Shown here: one piece after another, positions 48,163 to 57,207 of the stretch | Layout of the letters: every line of letters starts with the position of its first letter | How positions within the stretch are numbered: position 1 is the stretch's first letter | DNA from: Glycomyces sp. L485 | Lineage (GTDB): Bacteria > Actinomycetota > Actinomycetes > Mycobacteriales > Micromonosporaceae | Assembly (NCBI RefSeq): GCF_022548875.1 | Contig: NZ_JAKZEW010000005.1 | Location: 62,001-126,000 of the forward strand | DNA: 64,000 nt | Direction: 5' to 3' | Translations under genes and position numbers: made by a program | The notes under the pieces: generated by a model | The model's input: the letters and a program-made list of their open reading frames with translations, nothing else | What the model was told of the DNA's origin: nothing | Databases searched by the model: none

Positions 48163-48225
48163 CGTTGTTCGGGTGGTTCGCGGGGTGAACCCGTGAAATG
48201 CGGGTGCCTCTCTCCGTCGGTTCCC

Positions 48226-48864
48226 CTATCCTTCAAGGTGCTTCCAGCGGGCGCCCATCTCCTCCTCGGTCGGGGCCGATCCGGGCAGCGGCTCGGCCCC
48301 CGGCGCTCGCAGCGCCTCCAGATGCAGCTCCAGGCACCGTAGGCGCAGTTCGCGGGTCCGCTCGGCCCCGCCCAGGTTGATCGAGGCGACCGACTCGGTC
48401 ACCAACGCCAAGTCCCCGTTCTCGATCTCGGCGCGCAGCAGTCCGGCGTCCTTGAGACGGTCGATCAGCGCCCGGTTGAATGCGTCGGCGGCCACCGCCG
48501 CCTCGAACAGGTCGGGCGACGGTGTGAACGTCCCGGCGAGTCTCGTCGTGATCGACGGCGTATCGGCCTCCACGACCTTCCGCAGGAACGTGCAGAAGGC
48601 ATCCCAAGGGTCGCCCTCGGTCTCGACCGCCTCGCGTACCAGCTCCGTGTAGCGGGACAGTCCGTCGCTGCACAGCTTCCGCAGCAGGTCCTCCTTGCTC
48701 GGATAGCGCCGGTACAGTGCGCTGATGCCGACGCCGGCCAGCTTGGCGACGTCCGCGATCGGCGCCTCCGGGTCGGTGATGAAGACCTCGCGGGCGGCTT
48801 CGAGGATGAGCTTGTCGTTGCGGGCGGCCTGGGCCTTGCGCCCGCCCATCGGCTTGTCGGCCAT
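48226..48864 (-). CDS. TetR-family regulator
   Basis: A 212-residue regulator. The HTH (LILEAAREVFITDP to KLAGVGISALYRRYPSKEDLLRKL) is typical; the C-terminal helical domain (about 75-200, FLRKVVEADTPSITTRLAG) would bind a ligand. TATGAT lies 6 bases before the ATG, indicating a leaderless mRNA, and a palindrome fills the promoter spacer, so autorepression is likely. No obvious efflux or enzyme target lies next to it. Confidence 0.87.
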   Translation of the reverse strand: MADKPMGGRKAQAARNDKLILEAAREVFITDPEAPIADVAKLAGVGISALYRRYPSKEDLLRKLCSDGLSRYTELVREAVETEGDPWDAFCTFLRKVVEADTPSITTRLAGTFTPSPDLFEAAVAADAFNRALIDRLKDAGLLRAEIENGDLALVTESVASINLGGAERTRELRLRCLELHLEALRAPGAEPLPGSAPTEEEMGARWKHLEG

Positions 48865-48870
48865 GAGGAC

Positions 48871-48899
48871 ATCATACTGGAACAGAATGTTTTGTTCTG
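48871..48899 (-). promoter_or_regulatory. Promoter and operator of the TetR gene
   Basis: On the minus strand TATGAT (48876-48871) stands 6 bases from the ATG. The interrupted palindrome GGAACAGAA...TTTTGTTCTG at 48879-48899 lies directly upstream, covering the -35/-10 spacer. A related AGAACAATCCGTTC lies at about 48930. Candidate TetR binding sites. Confidence 0.55.
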
Positions 48900-49009
48900 A
48901 TCGCCGAAGCGGTCGCCACCATAACAGACCAGAACAATCCGTTCCGTTAAAATTCTCGAGAACGCCCGTGAACAGGGGATCGAGCGGCGCGAAAGGCCGC
49001 CCGACGGCA

Positions 49010-49192
49010 TCAGCTCTGCTGGCCGGCCCCCATGTAGCCGAAGATGATGATCATCGCGACCGCGACGAGCACCAGCCACAGCGTGGCCTTGCGGAACTTG
49101 TGGCGCGCTCCGGGGGAGAACCACATTACCGCTGCGATGATGAGCAGAATCCCTACCGCCACACCGGGAGCGGCGCTCAAATCTTCGTTCAT
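49010..49192 (-). CDS. Small two-helix membrane protein
   Basis: A 60-residue protein with two hydrophobic helices (about 12-27 and 37-54, VAVGILLIIAAVMWF and TLWLVLVAVAMIIIFGYMGA) joined by a basic turn SPGARHKFRKA. Typical of uncharacterised actinobacterial small membrane proteins. The ribosome site is weak. Confidence 0.5.
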   Translation of the reverse strand: MNEDLSAAPGVAVGILLIIAAVMWFSPGARHKFRKATLWLVLVAVAMIIIFGYMGAGQQS

Positions 49193-49391
49193 CCGGAGAC
49201 CAATCAGATCAGGGGGCTACCGTCTGTTGCTATGGTGCCAGAGAGGCCGGTTTCGCATGAGAGGTGACACAGGTCCCCACCGCTGTGACACCGCCCGGCC
49301 CATTGGCACTACTCTTCGGCTCCATCCACCGTTCCGAAAACGGACAAAGTTAATTTATGGCTCGCAAGCCTCGCCATGGTCGGGAGACGCT

Positions 49392-50531
49392 ATGACCGAA
49401 TTCATCGAAGTTCCCCGAGGCCTTGACCGCGTCATCGTCGCCGACACCGAGATCGGCGACGTCCGGGGCGAAGAGGGCTTCTACCATTACCGCCAGTATG
49501 ACGCCGTCGAGCTCGCCGAGCGCTGCTCCTTCGAGCAGGTCTGGCACCTCATGATCCACGGCGAGCTCCCAGACGAGGCGCAGCTCGCCGAGTTCAAGGA
49601 CTCCGCGGCCCCTTACCGGCGCCTCAGTCCCGAGCTCCTCGACCTGCTTCCTCACCTCAAGGGCACTTCGCCGCTCGACGGGCTCCGCACCGCACTCTCC
49701 GCCGCCTGTGCCGCCCGGCCCATGAGGCCGCTGATCGACATCGACGACGACGCGCGCCGCGACGACGCGCTCTTCGCCTGCGCAGTCACGCCCGCGATCC
49801 TCACTGCATTGTGGAGACTCAGCCGGGACGAGGAACCGCTCCAGCCGCGCGAGGACCTCGGCTACGCCGCCAACTACCTGTACATGATGACCGGCGAGGC
49901 GCCGACCGAGGCCAACGCCCGCGCCATCGAGCACTACCTGATCCTCACCATCGACCACGGCTTCAACGCCTCCACATTCACCAGCCGCGTCATCACCTCC
50001 ACCGGAGCCGATCTCGGTGCGGCGCTTGTCGGTGCGGTCGGCGCGCTCTCCGGCCCGCTCCACGGGGGCGCTCCCTCCCGGGCTCTGGACGCGCTCGACG
50101 CCATCGGATCAGCCGAGAACATCGACCCGTGGATGCGCGGCGAGCTAGAGGCCGGTCGCCGGATCATGGGCTTCGGCCACGCCGTCTACAAGACCGACGA
50201 TCCGCGCTCGCTGCACCTGCGGGACGTCGCCACCGAGCTCGACGGCGATCTGGTCGAATTCGCCAAGGCCGTTGAGCGGCGCGTGGTCGAGATCCTCGCC
50301 GAGGTCAAGCCCGGCCGCAGCCTCTATGCCAACGTGGAGTTCTACGCGGGCGTCGTCATGGAGCTCGCGGGAGTTCCGCGCCAGATGTTCACGCCGACGT
50401 TCACGACCAGCCGTGTCGTCGGCTGGAGCGCGAACATCCTTGAGCAGTCCCACGATTCGAAGATCATCCGCCCGCGCGCCCGCTACGTCGGCCCTCCGCC
50501 GCCGCAGCCGGTTCCGGTCGCCCACCGGTAG
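49392..50531 (+). CDS. Citrate synthase (type I fold, citrate/2-methylcitrate)
   Basis: A 379-residue enzyme condensing acetyl-CoA (or propionyl-CoA) with oxaloacetate. His ligands appear in TIDHGFNASTFTSR and GPLHGGAPSRALDAL; MGFGHAVYKTDDPRS binds CoA. The catalytic acid position reads NVEFYAG, with Glu where E. coli-type enzymes have Asp; I believe this occurs in other actinobacteria. ATG 49392 follows GGGAGACGCT. The short length favours the CitA/PrpC-like group; substrate preference cannot be fixed from sequence. Confidence 0.88.
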   Translation: MTEFIEVPRGLDRVIVADTEIGDVRGEEGFYHYRQYDAVELAERCSFEQVWHLMIHGELPDEAQLAEFKDSAAPYRRLSPELLDLLPHLKGTSPLDGLRTALSAACAARPMRPLIDIDDDARRDDALFACAVTPAILTALWRLSRDEEPLQPREDLGYAANYLYMMTGEAPTEANARAIEHYLILTIDHGFNASTFTSRVITSTGADLGAALVGAVGALSGPLHGGAPSRALDALDAIGSAENIDPWMRGELEAGRRIMGFGHAVYKTDDPRSLHLRDVATELDGDLVEFAKAVERRVVEILAEVKPGRSLYANVEFYAGVVMELAGVPRQMFTPTFTTSRVVGWSANILEQSHDSKIIRPRARYVGPPPPQPVPVAHR

Positions 50532-50636
50532 ATCCCGGCAACGGCAGCCGATCTGCCGCCCCTGCACCCAAGGTCACAGGTGAGCCGCCGCGCAGATCGG
50601 CTGCGCGGCGCTCCTGTGATGGATAGCGTTGGAACC

Positions 50637-52685
50637 GTGGCTCAAAGTCTGTACCTCGCCAGCCTGGACACCAAGAGCGGCAAGTCCGGCGTCGCCTTCG
50701 GCGTCATGGACCTGCTCACCAAGCGCGCCGGCTCCGTGGCTGTGTTCCGTCCGATCGTCCGCGACGAGCATACGAACGCCGGCGACCCTGTCATCACCCT
50801 CCTGCGAGATCACTACCGACTACCCGATCCCTATGAGGACAGCGTCGGCGTCACCTACACCGACGTCCGCGACGACGCCGACGAGGCGCTCACTCGGATA
50901 GTCGAGCGCTACCACGCCCTCGCCGACGACCACGAGGTCGTCCTCGTCGTCGGCAGCGACTACTCCGATGTGGCGGCCTCCGTCGAGTTCAACTTCAACA
51001 CCCGCGTAGCGGTGAACCTCGCCGCGCCGATGCTGCTGATCATCACCGGATTGGGGCAGACCCCCGCCGACATCGACGCGGCCCTGCGATTCGGCGTAGG
51101 CCAGGCCGAGGCCGCACACGCCACCGTTCTCGGCACCATCGTCAACCGCGTCGACCCCACCGAGGTCGACGCGGTCCGCGCCGCCCACCCCGGCACCGGT
51201 GTCATCGCCGAGAACCCGGCTCTGGGCGCCCCCACCGTCGCCGAGCTCATCGAGGCAGCCGACGCCACCCTCATCTCCGGCGACCCCGAGGTCCTCACCC
51301 GAATCGTCGGCGACGTGGTCGTCGCCGCCATGACCCTTCCGAACCTCCTGCTGCGCCTCGCCGACGACAAGGCCGTCATCCTCCCCGGCGACCGTTCCGA
51401 AGTGCTCCTCGGGCTTCTCGCCGCCCATCAGGCCGAAGGCACCCCGAGCCTGTCGGCGGTGTTCCTCACCGGCGGCATCCGGCCAGCCCCGCAGATCCTC
51501 GACATCGTCGCCGGTCTCGACTCCCGGCTGCCGATCGCGCTCGTCCAGCACGACACGTTCGACATGGCCAACCTCGTCGGCGACGTCACCGGCTCGCTCG
51601 CCTCCGGCGGAGCGCGCAAGGCCGCGCTCGTCTTGGAGGGCTTCTCGGCGGGCGTCGACGGCGACGACCTCCTCGACCGGCTGCGGCTGTCCAAGCCGAC
51701 CGTGGTCACCCCGATCATGTTCGAGCACTCCATGCTCGGACGCGCCAAGAGCCTCGACAAGCACATCGTGCTGCCCGAAGGAGCCGAGCCGCGCATCCTC
51801 AAGGCCGCCGAGATCCTCATACGCCGCGACGTCGCCCGCCTGACGCTCCTGGGCGAGGAGTCCGAGATCCGTTCGCACGCAGCGCAACTCGGCGTCGACA
51901 TCACCGGGGCCGCGATCCTCAACCCCGGCGACCACGAGATCCGCGAGCGCTTCGCCAAGGAGTACGCGAGCCTGCGCGCCCACAAGGGCGTCACCGTCGA
52001 GGCCGCCTACGACACCGTCGCCGACGTCTCCTACTTCGGCACCATGATGGTTCACACGGGCATGGCCGACGGCATGGTCTCCGGCGCCGTCCACACCACC
52101 TCCCACACCATCCGGCCCTCCTTCGAGATCATCAAGACCAAGCCCGGGGTCGCCGTCGTCTCCTCGGTGTTCTTCATGTGCCTGGCCGACCGCGTCCTGG
52201 TCTACGGCGACTGCGCGGTCAACCCCAACCCCGATGCGGGGCAGCTCGCCGACATCGCGCTATCCTCTGCTGACACCGCCACCGAGTTCGGTGTGGAACC
52301 GCGCGTGGCGATGCTGTCCTATTCCACCGGCACCTCGGGCCACGGCGTAGCGGTCGAGAAGGTACGAGAGGCCACTGAGATCGTCCGCACCCGCCGGCCA
52401 GGCCTGCCGGTCGAGGGCCCGATCCAGTACGACGCCGCCGCCGACGCCGGCGTCGCAGGCACCAAGATGCCGGACTCGCAGGTGGCGGGGAAGGCGACGG
52501 TCTTCATCGTCCCCGACCTCAACACGGGCAACAACCTGTACAAGGCCGTGCAGCGCTCCGCCGGCGCCATCGCCGTCGGCCCGGTCCTCCAGGGGCTCCG
52601 CAAGCCCGTCAACGACCTATCGCGCGGTGCGACCGTGCCCGACATCGTCAACACCGTCGCACTGACCGCGATCCAAGCAGAGTAG
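50637..52685 (+). CDS. pta: Phosphate acetyltransferase (long form)
   Basis: A 682-residue enzyme converting acetyl phosphate plus CoA to acetyl-CoA. An N-terminal P-loop-like domain (SLYLASLDTKSGKSGVAFGV, about 3-22) and DRTGG domain precede the C-terminal catalytic PTA_PTB domain (SMLGRAKSLDKHIVLPEGAE, then VEGPIQYDAAAD and STGTSGHG). I chose GTG 50637 because TAGCGT lies 7 bases before it (leaderless); ATG 50619 and GTG 50580 are in frame. It is followed by ackA after 10 bases. Confidence 0.94.
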   Translation: MAQSLYLASLDTKSGKSGVAFGVMDLLTKRAGSVAVFRPIVRDEHTNAGDPVITLLRDHYRLPDPYEDSVGVTYTDVRDDADEALTRIVERYHALADDHEVVLVVGSDYSDVAASVEFNFNTRVAVNLAAPMLLIITGLGQTPADIDAALRFGVGQAEAAHATVLGTIVNRVDPTEVDAVRAAHPGTGVIAENPALGAPTVAELIEAADATLISGDPEVLTRIVGDVVVAAMTLPNLLLRLADDKAVILPGDRSEVLLGLLAAHQAEGTPSLSAVFLTGGIRPAPQILDIVAGLDSRLPIALVQHDTFDMANLVGDVTGSLASGGARKAALVLEGFSAGVDGDDLLDRLRLSKPTVVTPIMFEHSMLGRAKSLDKHIVLPEGAEPRILKAAEILIRRDVARLTLLGEESEIRSHAAQLGVDITGAAILNPGDHEIRERFAKEYASLRAHKGVTVEAAYDTVADVSYFGTMMVHTGMADGMVSGAVHTTSHTIRPSFEIIKTKPGVAVVSSVFFMCLADRVLVYGDCAVNPNPDAGQLADIALSSADTATEFGVEPRVAMLSYSTGTSGHGVAVEKVREATEIVRTRRPGLPVEGPIQYDAAADAGVAGTKMPDSQVAGKATVFIVPDLNTGNNLYKAVQRSAGAIAVGPVLQGLRKPVNDLSRGATVPDIVNTVALTAIQAE

Positions 52686-52695
52686 AGGAACCGCA

Positions 52696-53880
52696 ATGAG
52701 CGCACCGGTCCTGGTGATCAACTCCGGTTCGTCGTCGATCAAGTACCAGTTGGTCGACGGCGACACCCAGGAGGCGTCGATATCCGGGCTCATCGAGCGA
52801 ATCGGACAGTCTGAATCGGTCATCACGCATAAGACCGCCGACGGGAAGCAGACTTGGAACGGGCAGCTGCCCGACCACGCCGCTGGACTCGAAGCAATGG
52901 TCACCGCTTTCGACGAGTTCGGCACGCCGCTCTCGCACGCAGGACTCATCGCCGTCGCCCACCGCGTCGTCCACGGCGGCGACCGCTTCGTGCAGCCGGT
53001 CGTCGTCGACGACGAGGTCGAGACCGCGATCGACGAGCTCGCCGCGCTCGCGCCGCTGCACAACCCCGCCAACCTCGCGGGCATACGGGTGGCGCGCAAG
53101 CTCTTCCCGAAGCTGCCGCAGGTCGCCGTGTTCGACACCGCTTTCCACGCCACCATGCCCGAGCGCGCCCATGTCTACGCCGTCCCCGCCGAATGGCGCG
53201 AGCAGCACGGCGTGCGGCGGTACGGCTTCCACGGGACCTCGCACGCCTACGTCTCGCGCAAGGCCGCCGAACTGCTCGGCAGGCACCCCAAGGAGGTCAA
53301 CGTCATCGTCGCCCACCTGGGCAACGGCGCGTCGGTCACCGCGGTCGAGCGGGGCCGCTCGATCGACACCTCCATGGGCCTGACGCCCCTCGAAGGCCTG
53401 GTGATGGGTACACGCTCGGGCGACATCGACCCGGCGATCGTCTTCCACATGCACCGGCGCACCGGCGCCTCCTTCGAGGATCTCGACGACGCGCTCAACA
53501 AGCGATCGGGGATGCTCGCGTTGGCCGGCATGATCGACATGCGCAGCATCGAGGAGGCCGCCTCGGACGGCGAGCAGGCCGCCGAGGACGCGCTGGAAAT
53601 CTACTGCTACCGGATCAGGAAGTACATCGGCGCCTACATCGCCGCCCTCGGCGGCGCCGACGCCATCGCGTTCACCGCCGGGGTGGGGGAGAACAGCCCG
53701 GAGGTGCGGGCCAAGTCGTTGGAGTCGCTGGTGGCGCTCGGGGTGCGGCTCGACGAGGCCGCCAACCAGGCCGGCGGGCCGGTCATCTCGACCTCCGACT
53801 CGCCCATCACCGCGATGGTGGTCTCGACGAACGAGGAGGGCGAGATCGCCCTCCAGACCGCAGCGCTGCTGCGGTCCTGA
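52696..53880 (+). CDS. ackA: Acetate kinase
   Basis: A 394-residue ASKHA-fold kinase interconverting acetyl phosphate/ADP and acetate/[15 protein letters not shown] (phosphate 1), [23 protein letters not shown] and [12 protein letters not shown] motifs are intact. AGAGGAACCGCA stands before ATG. Second gene of the pta-ackA operon. Its last 250 bases are overlapped in antisense by the SsgA-like frame. Confidence 0.97.
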   Translation: MSAPVLVINSGSSSIKYQLVDGDTQEASISGLIERIGQSESVITHKTADGKQTWNGQLPDHAAGLEAMVTAFDEFGTPLSHAGLIAVAHRVVHGGDRFVQPVVVDDEVETAIDELAALAPLHNPANLAGIRVARKLFPKLPQVAVFDTAFHATMPERAHVYAVPAEWREQHGVRRYGFHGTSHAYVSRKAAELLGRHPKEVNVIVAHLGNGASVTAVERGRSIDTSMGLTPLEGLVMGTRSGDIDPAIVFHMHRRTGASFEDLDDALNKRSGMLALAGMIDMRSIEEAASDGEQAAEDALEIYCYRIRKYIGAYIAALGGADAIAFTAGVGENSPEVRAKSLESLVALGVRLDEAANQAGGPVISTSDSPITAMVVSTNEEGEIALQTAALLRS

Positions 53881-54383
53881 GACAGACATGCAGAGGGGCG
53901 GCCGGCGATGCCGGCCGCCCCTCTGCGCGTCAACGCCGCACGCCCGGTTAACACGCCCCCTGCCAGCAGCTTCGTCAACGTCGAGTCCAAATCCACGTGC
54001 CCCGACTCCCGGCCTCGCGGGACCAGGCTGTACGCCCTCCTGAGGAACCGCTGCACCACGCCGCGGTTGATCTCGAACAGGGCGTTCCCGTCCGGGGAGG
54101 ACAGCGCCAGCGCGATCGACTCGCCCCTCGGTGTCGTCCACGGCCACACCCGCACGTCACCGATGCCCGTGGGCTCCTCCAGCCCCTTCGCGAGCAGCTC
54201 CCTCGAGAAGGACCACGCCACCTGGTCGGCATCGGAGCCGTCGGGGTGGAACATGACGCAGACGGCGTACGGGTCGTCCGGGTCGTAGCGCAGGCTCGCG
54301 CGCACGCTCACGGTCGCGAAATCGGGCGCGACGAGTCGCATGGTGGTGCCGATGTCGACGGTTGCCGATCGTGCCATGCTCAT
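53634..54383 (-). CDS. SsgA-family sporulation/cell-division regulator with read-through tail
   Basis: The open frame has 249 residues, but only the first about 145 are SsgA-like: [53 protein letters not shown] and [21 protein letters not shown]. SsgA-like proteins (about 135-145 residues) steer septum formation or wall synthesis in sporulating actinomycetes. No stop occurs after TKLLAGG; a stop exists in the neighbouring frame at 53948-53950, exactly where the family ends. The frame instead runs across the ackA terminator and antisense to ackA. A one-base frameshift or a stop loss is likely. Start ATG 54383 follows GGGGGG. Confidence 0.7.
   Translation of the reverse strand: MSMARSATVDIGTTMRLVAPDFATVSVRASLRYDPDDPYAVCVMFHPDGSDADQVAWSFSRELLAKGLEEPTGIGDVRVWPWTTPRGESIALALSSPDGNALFEINRGVVQRFLRRAYSLVPRGRESGHVDLDSTLTKLLAGGVLTGRAALTRRGAAGIAGRPSACLSQDRSSAAVWRAISPSSFVETTIAVMGESEVEMTGPPAWLAASSSRTPSATSDSNDLARTSGLFSPTPAVNAMASAPPRAAM
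53891..53925. terminator. Bidirectional hairpin after ackA
   Basis: Perfect 16-bp arms (53891-53906, 53910-53925) with loop GAT, placed between ackA and the convergent SsgA-like gene. No U-run on either side. Confidence 0.75.
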
Positions 54384-54809
54384 AGCGATACCCCCCAGTG
54401 TGCGGCCGACTCCCCCCGAAGTCGACCGGCTTTCGTGCTCGCCCGGCGCCGGTGCCGATCCGGATTCGCGGCGGCGAACATGTCGTGATTCAGGTCTATC
54501 ATTCAAGCTGTTGCGCCGTACGACGATCCGCAAGACCGATCGCGGCGCGTTCTGGTGATACAGGGGCAAAAGCTGACAAATGTCCACCGCCTATTCCGCG
54601 TCAATGTCGTAATTACAATAACGGCTTTCATGCTTTGGGAGTACCATTTCCCGCTTCGGTGAAACCCGGTTCTCCATTCGCCGAGTGGCGCTCTGTTGTG
54701 GTCACGCGCGCCTCTCGCGTCCGGTGGTGCGATTGATCGACGCGGCCCGCTTGAGGTGCAGATGATAGGTTTTCGCAATAGTTGTCGAACTCCGCGGAAG
54801 GGGCACCCC

Positions 54810-55478
54810 ATGGGTCAAGCGCAGTGGAACGAAGTCGACGAATTCCTCGACACGCTCCTGATCGGAGAAGACGACGTCCTCTCGGGGGCGGTGGACTCCA
54901 GCGAGCGCGCCGGGCTCCCACCGATCCAGGTCTCGGCCGCCCAGGGCAAGCTGCTGTACCTGCTCGCCAAGATCCACGGCGCGAAGCGCGTCCTTGAGAT
55001 CGGCACGCTCGGCGGCTACAGCGCCATCTGGATGGCCCGGGCGCTGCCCGAGGACGGGCACCTCATCAGCCTTGAGTCGAGCCCCAGACACGCGGAGGTC
55101 GCCAGCGGGAACGTCGCCAAGGCCGGCCTGGTCGGCACCGTCGAGATCAGGGTCGGCCTAGCCGCCGAGAGCCTCCCGAGGCTGGCCGCCGAGAACCCCG
55201 AGCCGTTCGACATGGTCTTCATCGACGCGGACAAGGCCGGTTACCCCGGCTACCTGGACTGGGCGCTGAAGCTCACCCGCCCGGGCAGCGTCATCGTGGC
55301 CGACAACGTCGTGCGCGGCGGCGCGGTGGCCGACGCGCTCAGCCGCGACTCGAACGTCCAGGGCGTGCGCGCCTACCTGGAGGCGGTCGCCGCGAACCCG
55401 AGCCTCGAAGGCACCGTCATGCAGACGGTCGGCTCCAAGGGCTACGACGGGATCTCCATCGCCCGCGTCGTCGACTAG
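54810..55478 (+). CDS. SAM-dependent O-methyltransferase (family 3)
   Basis: A 222-residue class I methyltransferase of the caffeoyl-CoA/catechol type. VLEIGTLGGYSAIWMARALP is the SAM-binding loop, FDMVFIDADKAGYPGYLDWA supplies the metal-binding Asp, and VIVADNVVRGG carries the D-N pair. Mg-dependent methylation of a catechol-like hydroxyl is predicted. ATG 54810 follows GGAAGGGG. Monocistronic; target unknown. Confidence 0.9.
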   Translation: MGQAQWNEVDEFLDTLLIGEDDVLSGAVDSSERAGLPPIQVSAAQGKLLYLLAKIHGAKRVLEIGTLGGYSAIWMARALPEDGHLISLESSPRHAEVASGNVAKAGLVGTVEIRVGLAAESLPRLAAENPEPFDMVFIDADKAGYPGYLDWALKLTRPGSVIVADNVVRGGAVADALSRDSNVQGVRAYLEAVAANPSLEGTVMQTVGSKGYDGISIARVVD

Positions 55479-55481
55479 CGG

Positions 55482-55787
55482 CTACCGCCGATACGCGCCG
55501 GCGAAGCGGTGCAGCACCGCGCCGACCAGCCGCGCCATGAGCTTGCGCGGGCGCCGGGGGACCAGGTGCGCCTCCAGCCGGTTGCGCTGGTCGGGCGCCA
55601 CGTAGCCCTTGTCCTCGTCGAGCGCCACGTAGCCCTTGTCCTCGTCGAGCGCCGCCAGCGCCTCCAGCTTCTCCGTCGACCGCGCCACGAGCGCCACCCG
55701 GTGCCCGCGCCCCGCCAGCCGCCTGGCGAACTCCTCGACGATCCCCGACGAGGCCCCCGTCACCAACGACCACGATCGGTCGTCCAT
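55482..55787 (-). pseudogene. Short-chain dehydrogenase, internally deleted
   Basis: A 101-residue frame beginning [20 protein letters not shown] (SDR nucleotide-binding Gly motif) and ending [20 protein letters not shown], like the C-terminus of DltE/YqjQ-type SDRs. The central about 160 residues with the catalytic Ser-Tyr-Lys are gone, replaced by a 9-residue tandem repeat (LDEDKGYVA twice). It cannot be an active dehydrogenase. Confidence 0.75.
55595..55648. repeat. 27-bp tandem repeat inside the SDR remnant
   Basis: Two exact 27-base units (55595-55621, 55622-55648), followed by the first bases of a third. In frame, they encode a repeated nonapeptide at the deletion junction of the SDR remnant. 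Confidence 0.9.
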
Positions 55788-55898
55788 CCGCGGCCCCCTT
55801 CGGACCGGACGCGCGTCGAGGCCCACACTATCGGTGTGGGCCCGGTAGAAATCGGGCCCGGATCACCAGCGGTAACACGCAGGTACGATTGGAGCACC

Positions 55899-57194
55899 AT
55901 GTCGATGCTGAACAACTCGATCACACGGCGGCTCGCGCTGCCCGCCTGGTCCGTGTTCCGATTCAGCCTGACGCTCGCCGCGGCCGTACTACTGGCCATC
56001 TCGCTCCTCACCGGAGCCCTCGTCGTCTTCTGGATCGGCATCCCGATCACCGTCACGGTGATCCTCGCCGTCCGAGCATGGGCCAACTCCGAGCGGCGCG
56101 TCATCGGCGAACAGCTCGGCATCGCCGTCCCCGTCCCCTACCGACCGCGCGTCAAAGCCCGACTCGACCAGCAGGCGCTGGCGCTCATCCGCGAACCCGC
56201 GACCTGGCGCGACGTCGCCTGGCTCGCGATCGACGCCACCCTCGGCTTCCTCGTCCACCTGCTCTACCTCGGTGTCTTCGGCATCGCCGTCTACTACCTG
56301 GTGCAGCCGCTGCTGCTGGTGACCGTCCTCCCCGACCCGACGCAGCCGATCGTCAACAACTTCGGCCTCTACGACTTCGACACGCCCGCCAAGACGCTCA
56401 TCCTCGTGCCGGTGGCGCTCGCCTGCGGCGCGGCCTGGTGGCGCTGGGGCGAGCTGTTCCTGCGCTGGTACGCCCACCTCGGCGCGAAACTCCTCGGGCC
56501 GACCGCGAACGCCCTGCTGACTGCCCGGGTCAGCGAGCTGCGCGAATCGCGCGACCAGACCGTCGACTACGCCGCCGCCGAACTGCGGCGCATCGAACGC
56601 GACCTCCACGACGGCGCGCAGGCCCGCATCGCCGCCGTAGGCCTCACCCTCGGCATGGCCGAGGAGATGCTCCACAACGCCAATCCCGACGAGGCCGCGA
56701 AACTCGTCGGCGAGGCCCGGGAGGCGTGCTCCGAAGCGCTCAACGAGGTCCGCCAGCTCGTCCGCGGCATCCACCCTCCCGTCCTCGCCGACCGCGGATT
56801 CGCCGGCGCACTGCAGGCGATGTCGCTCGACCACCCGCTGCCGGTCGCCATCGTCGACCGGTTCCACGACCAACTCCCCGCGCCCGTGGAGGCGGCCGCC
56901 TACTTCGCGACCAACGAGGTCCTCACCAACATCACCAAGCATGCCGAGGCCTCCAAGGTCCGAATCCTGGCCGAGCACGTCGACGGCGAAATCGTCATCG
57001 AGATCTACGACGACGGCAGGGGCGGCGCCACGATCGCGCCCGGCGGCGGCCTCGACGGCGTGCGCCGTCGACTCGCCGCCTTCGACGGCACGTTCTCGGT
57101 GGTCAGTCCCGTAGGCGGGCCGACGGTCGCGACATTGAGGATCCCTTCGGCGGCGAGCGTGCGAGCCGCCGGACAGCCCAGCACCACCAGCTGA
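55899..57194 (+). CDS. Sensor histidine kinase
   Basis: A 431-residue kinase. Two helix pairs (about 22-60 and 105-180) with a proline-rich extracellular loop (LPDPTQPIVNNFGLYDF) form a sensor domain; HisKA_3 has H237 in IERDLHDGAQARIAAVGL and HATPase_c has N-box NEVLTNITKHAE and G-box GGGLDGVRRR. ATG 55899 has GGAG 5 bases upstream and TACGAT just before. Its regulator follows after 13 bases. Confidence 0.93.
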   Translation: MSMLNNSITRRLALPAWSVFRFSLTLAAAVLLAISLLTGALVVFWIGIPITVTVILAVRAWANSERRVIGEQLGIAVPVPYRPRVKARLDQQALALIREPATWRDVAWLAIDATLGFLVHLLYLGVFGIAVYYLVQPLLLVTVLPDPTQPIVNNFGLYDFDTPAKTLILVPVALACGAAWWRWGELFLRWYAHLGAKLLGPTANALLTARVSELRESRDQTVDYAAAELRRIERDLHDGAQARIAAVGLTLGMAEEMLHNANPDEAAKLVGEAREACSEALNEVRQLVRGIHPPVLADRGFAGALQAMSLDHPLPVAIVDRFHDQLPAPVEAAAYFATNEVLTNITKHAEASKVRILAEHVDGEIVIEIYDDGRGGATIAPGGGLDGVRRRLAAFDGTFSVVSPVGGPTVATLRIPSAASVRAAGQPSTTS

Positions 57195-57207
57195 AAAAAG
57201 GAACACC

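Larger units (their letters stand above)
47870..48202 (+). repeat. Tandem duplication carrying tRNA-Gly and its terminator
   Basis: Units begin with TTCGCGGGGTRAACCCGTGA at 47870, 48011 and 48177. Unit 1 is 141 bp, unit 2 is 166 bp because of a 25-base net insertion inside its tRNA, and unit 3 is cut off after about 26 bases. Each full unit contains a tRNA-Gly gene and a hairpin terminator, identical outside the insertion apart from the R position in the junction. Confidence 0.85.

Noticed and set aside
47870-48202. CRISPR array
   Set aside because: The repeats are 141-166 bp tandem units containing tRNA genes, not short regularly spaced repeats; no cas genes nearby.
47823-48236. Minus-strand frame with repeated Pro/Arg peptides across the tRNA-Gly array
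   Set aside because: The repeats are antisense translations of duplicated tRNA genes and terminators, as are similar plus-strand frames.
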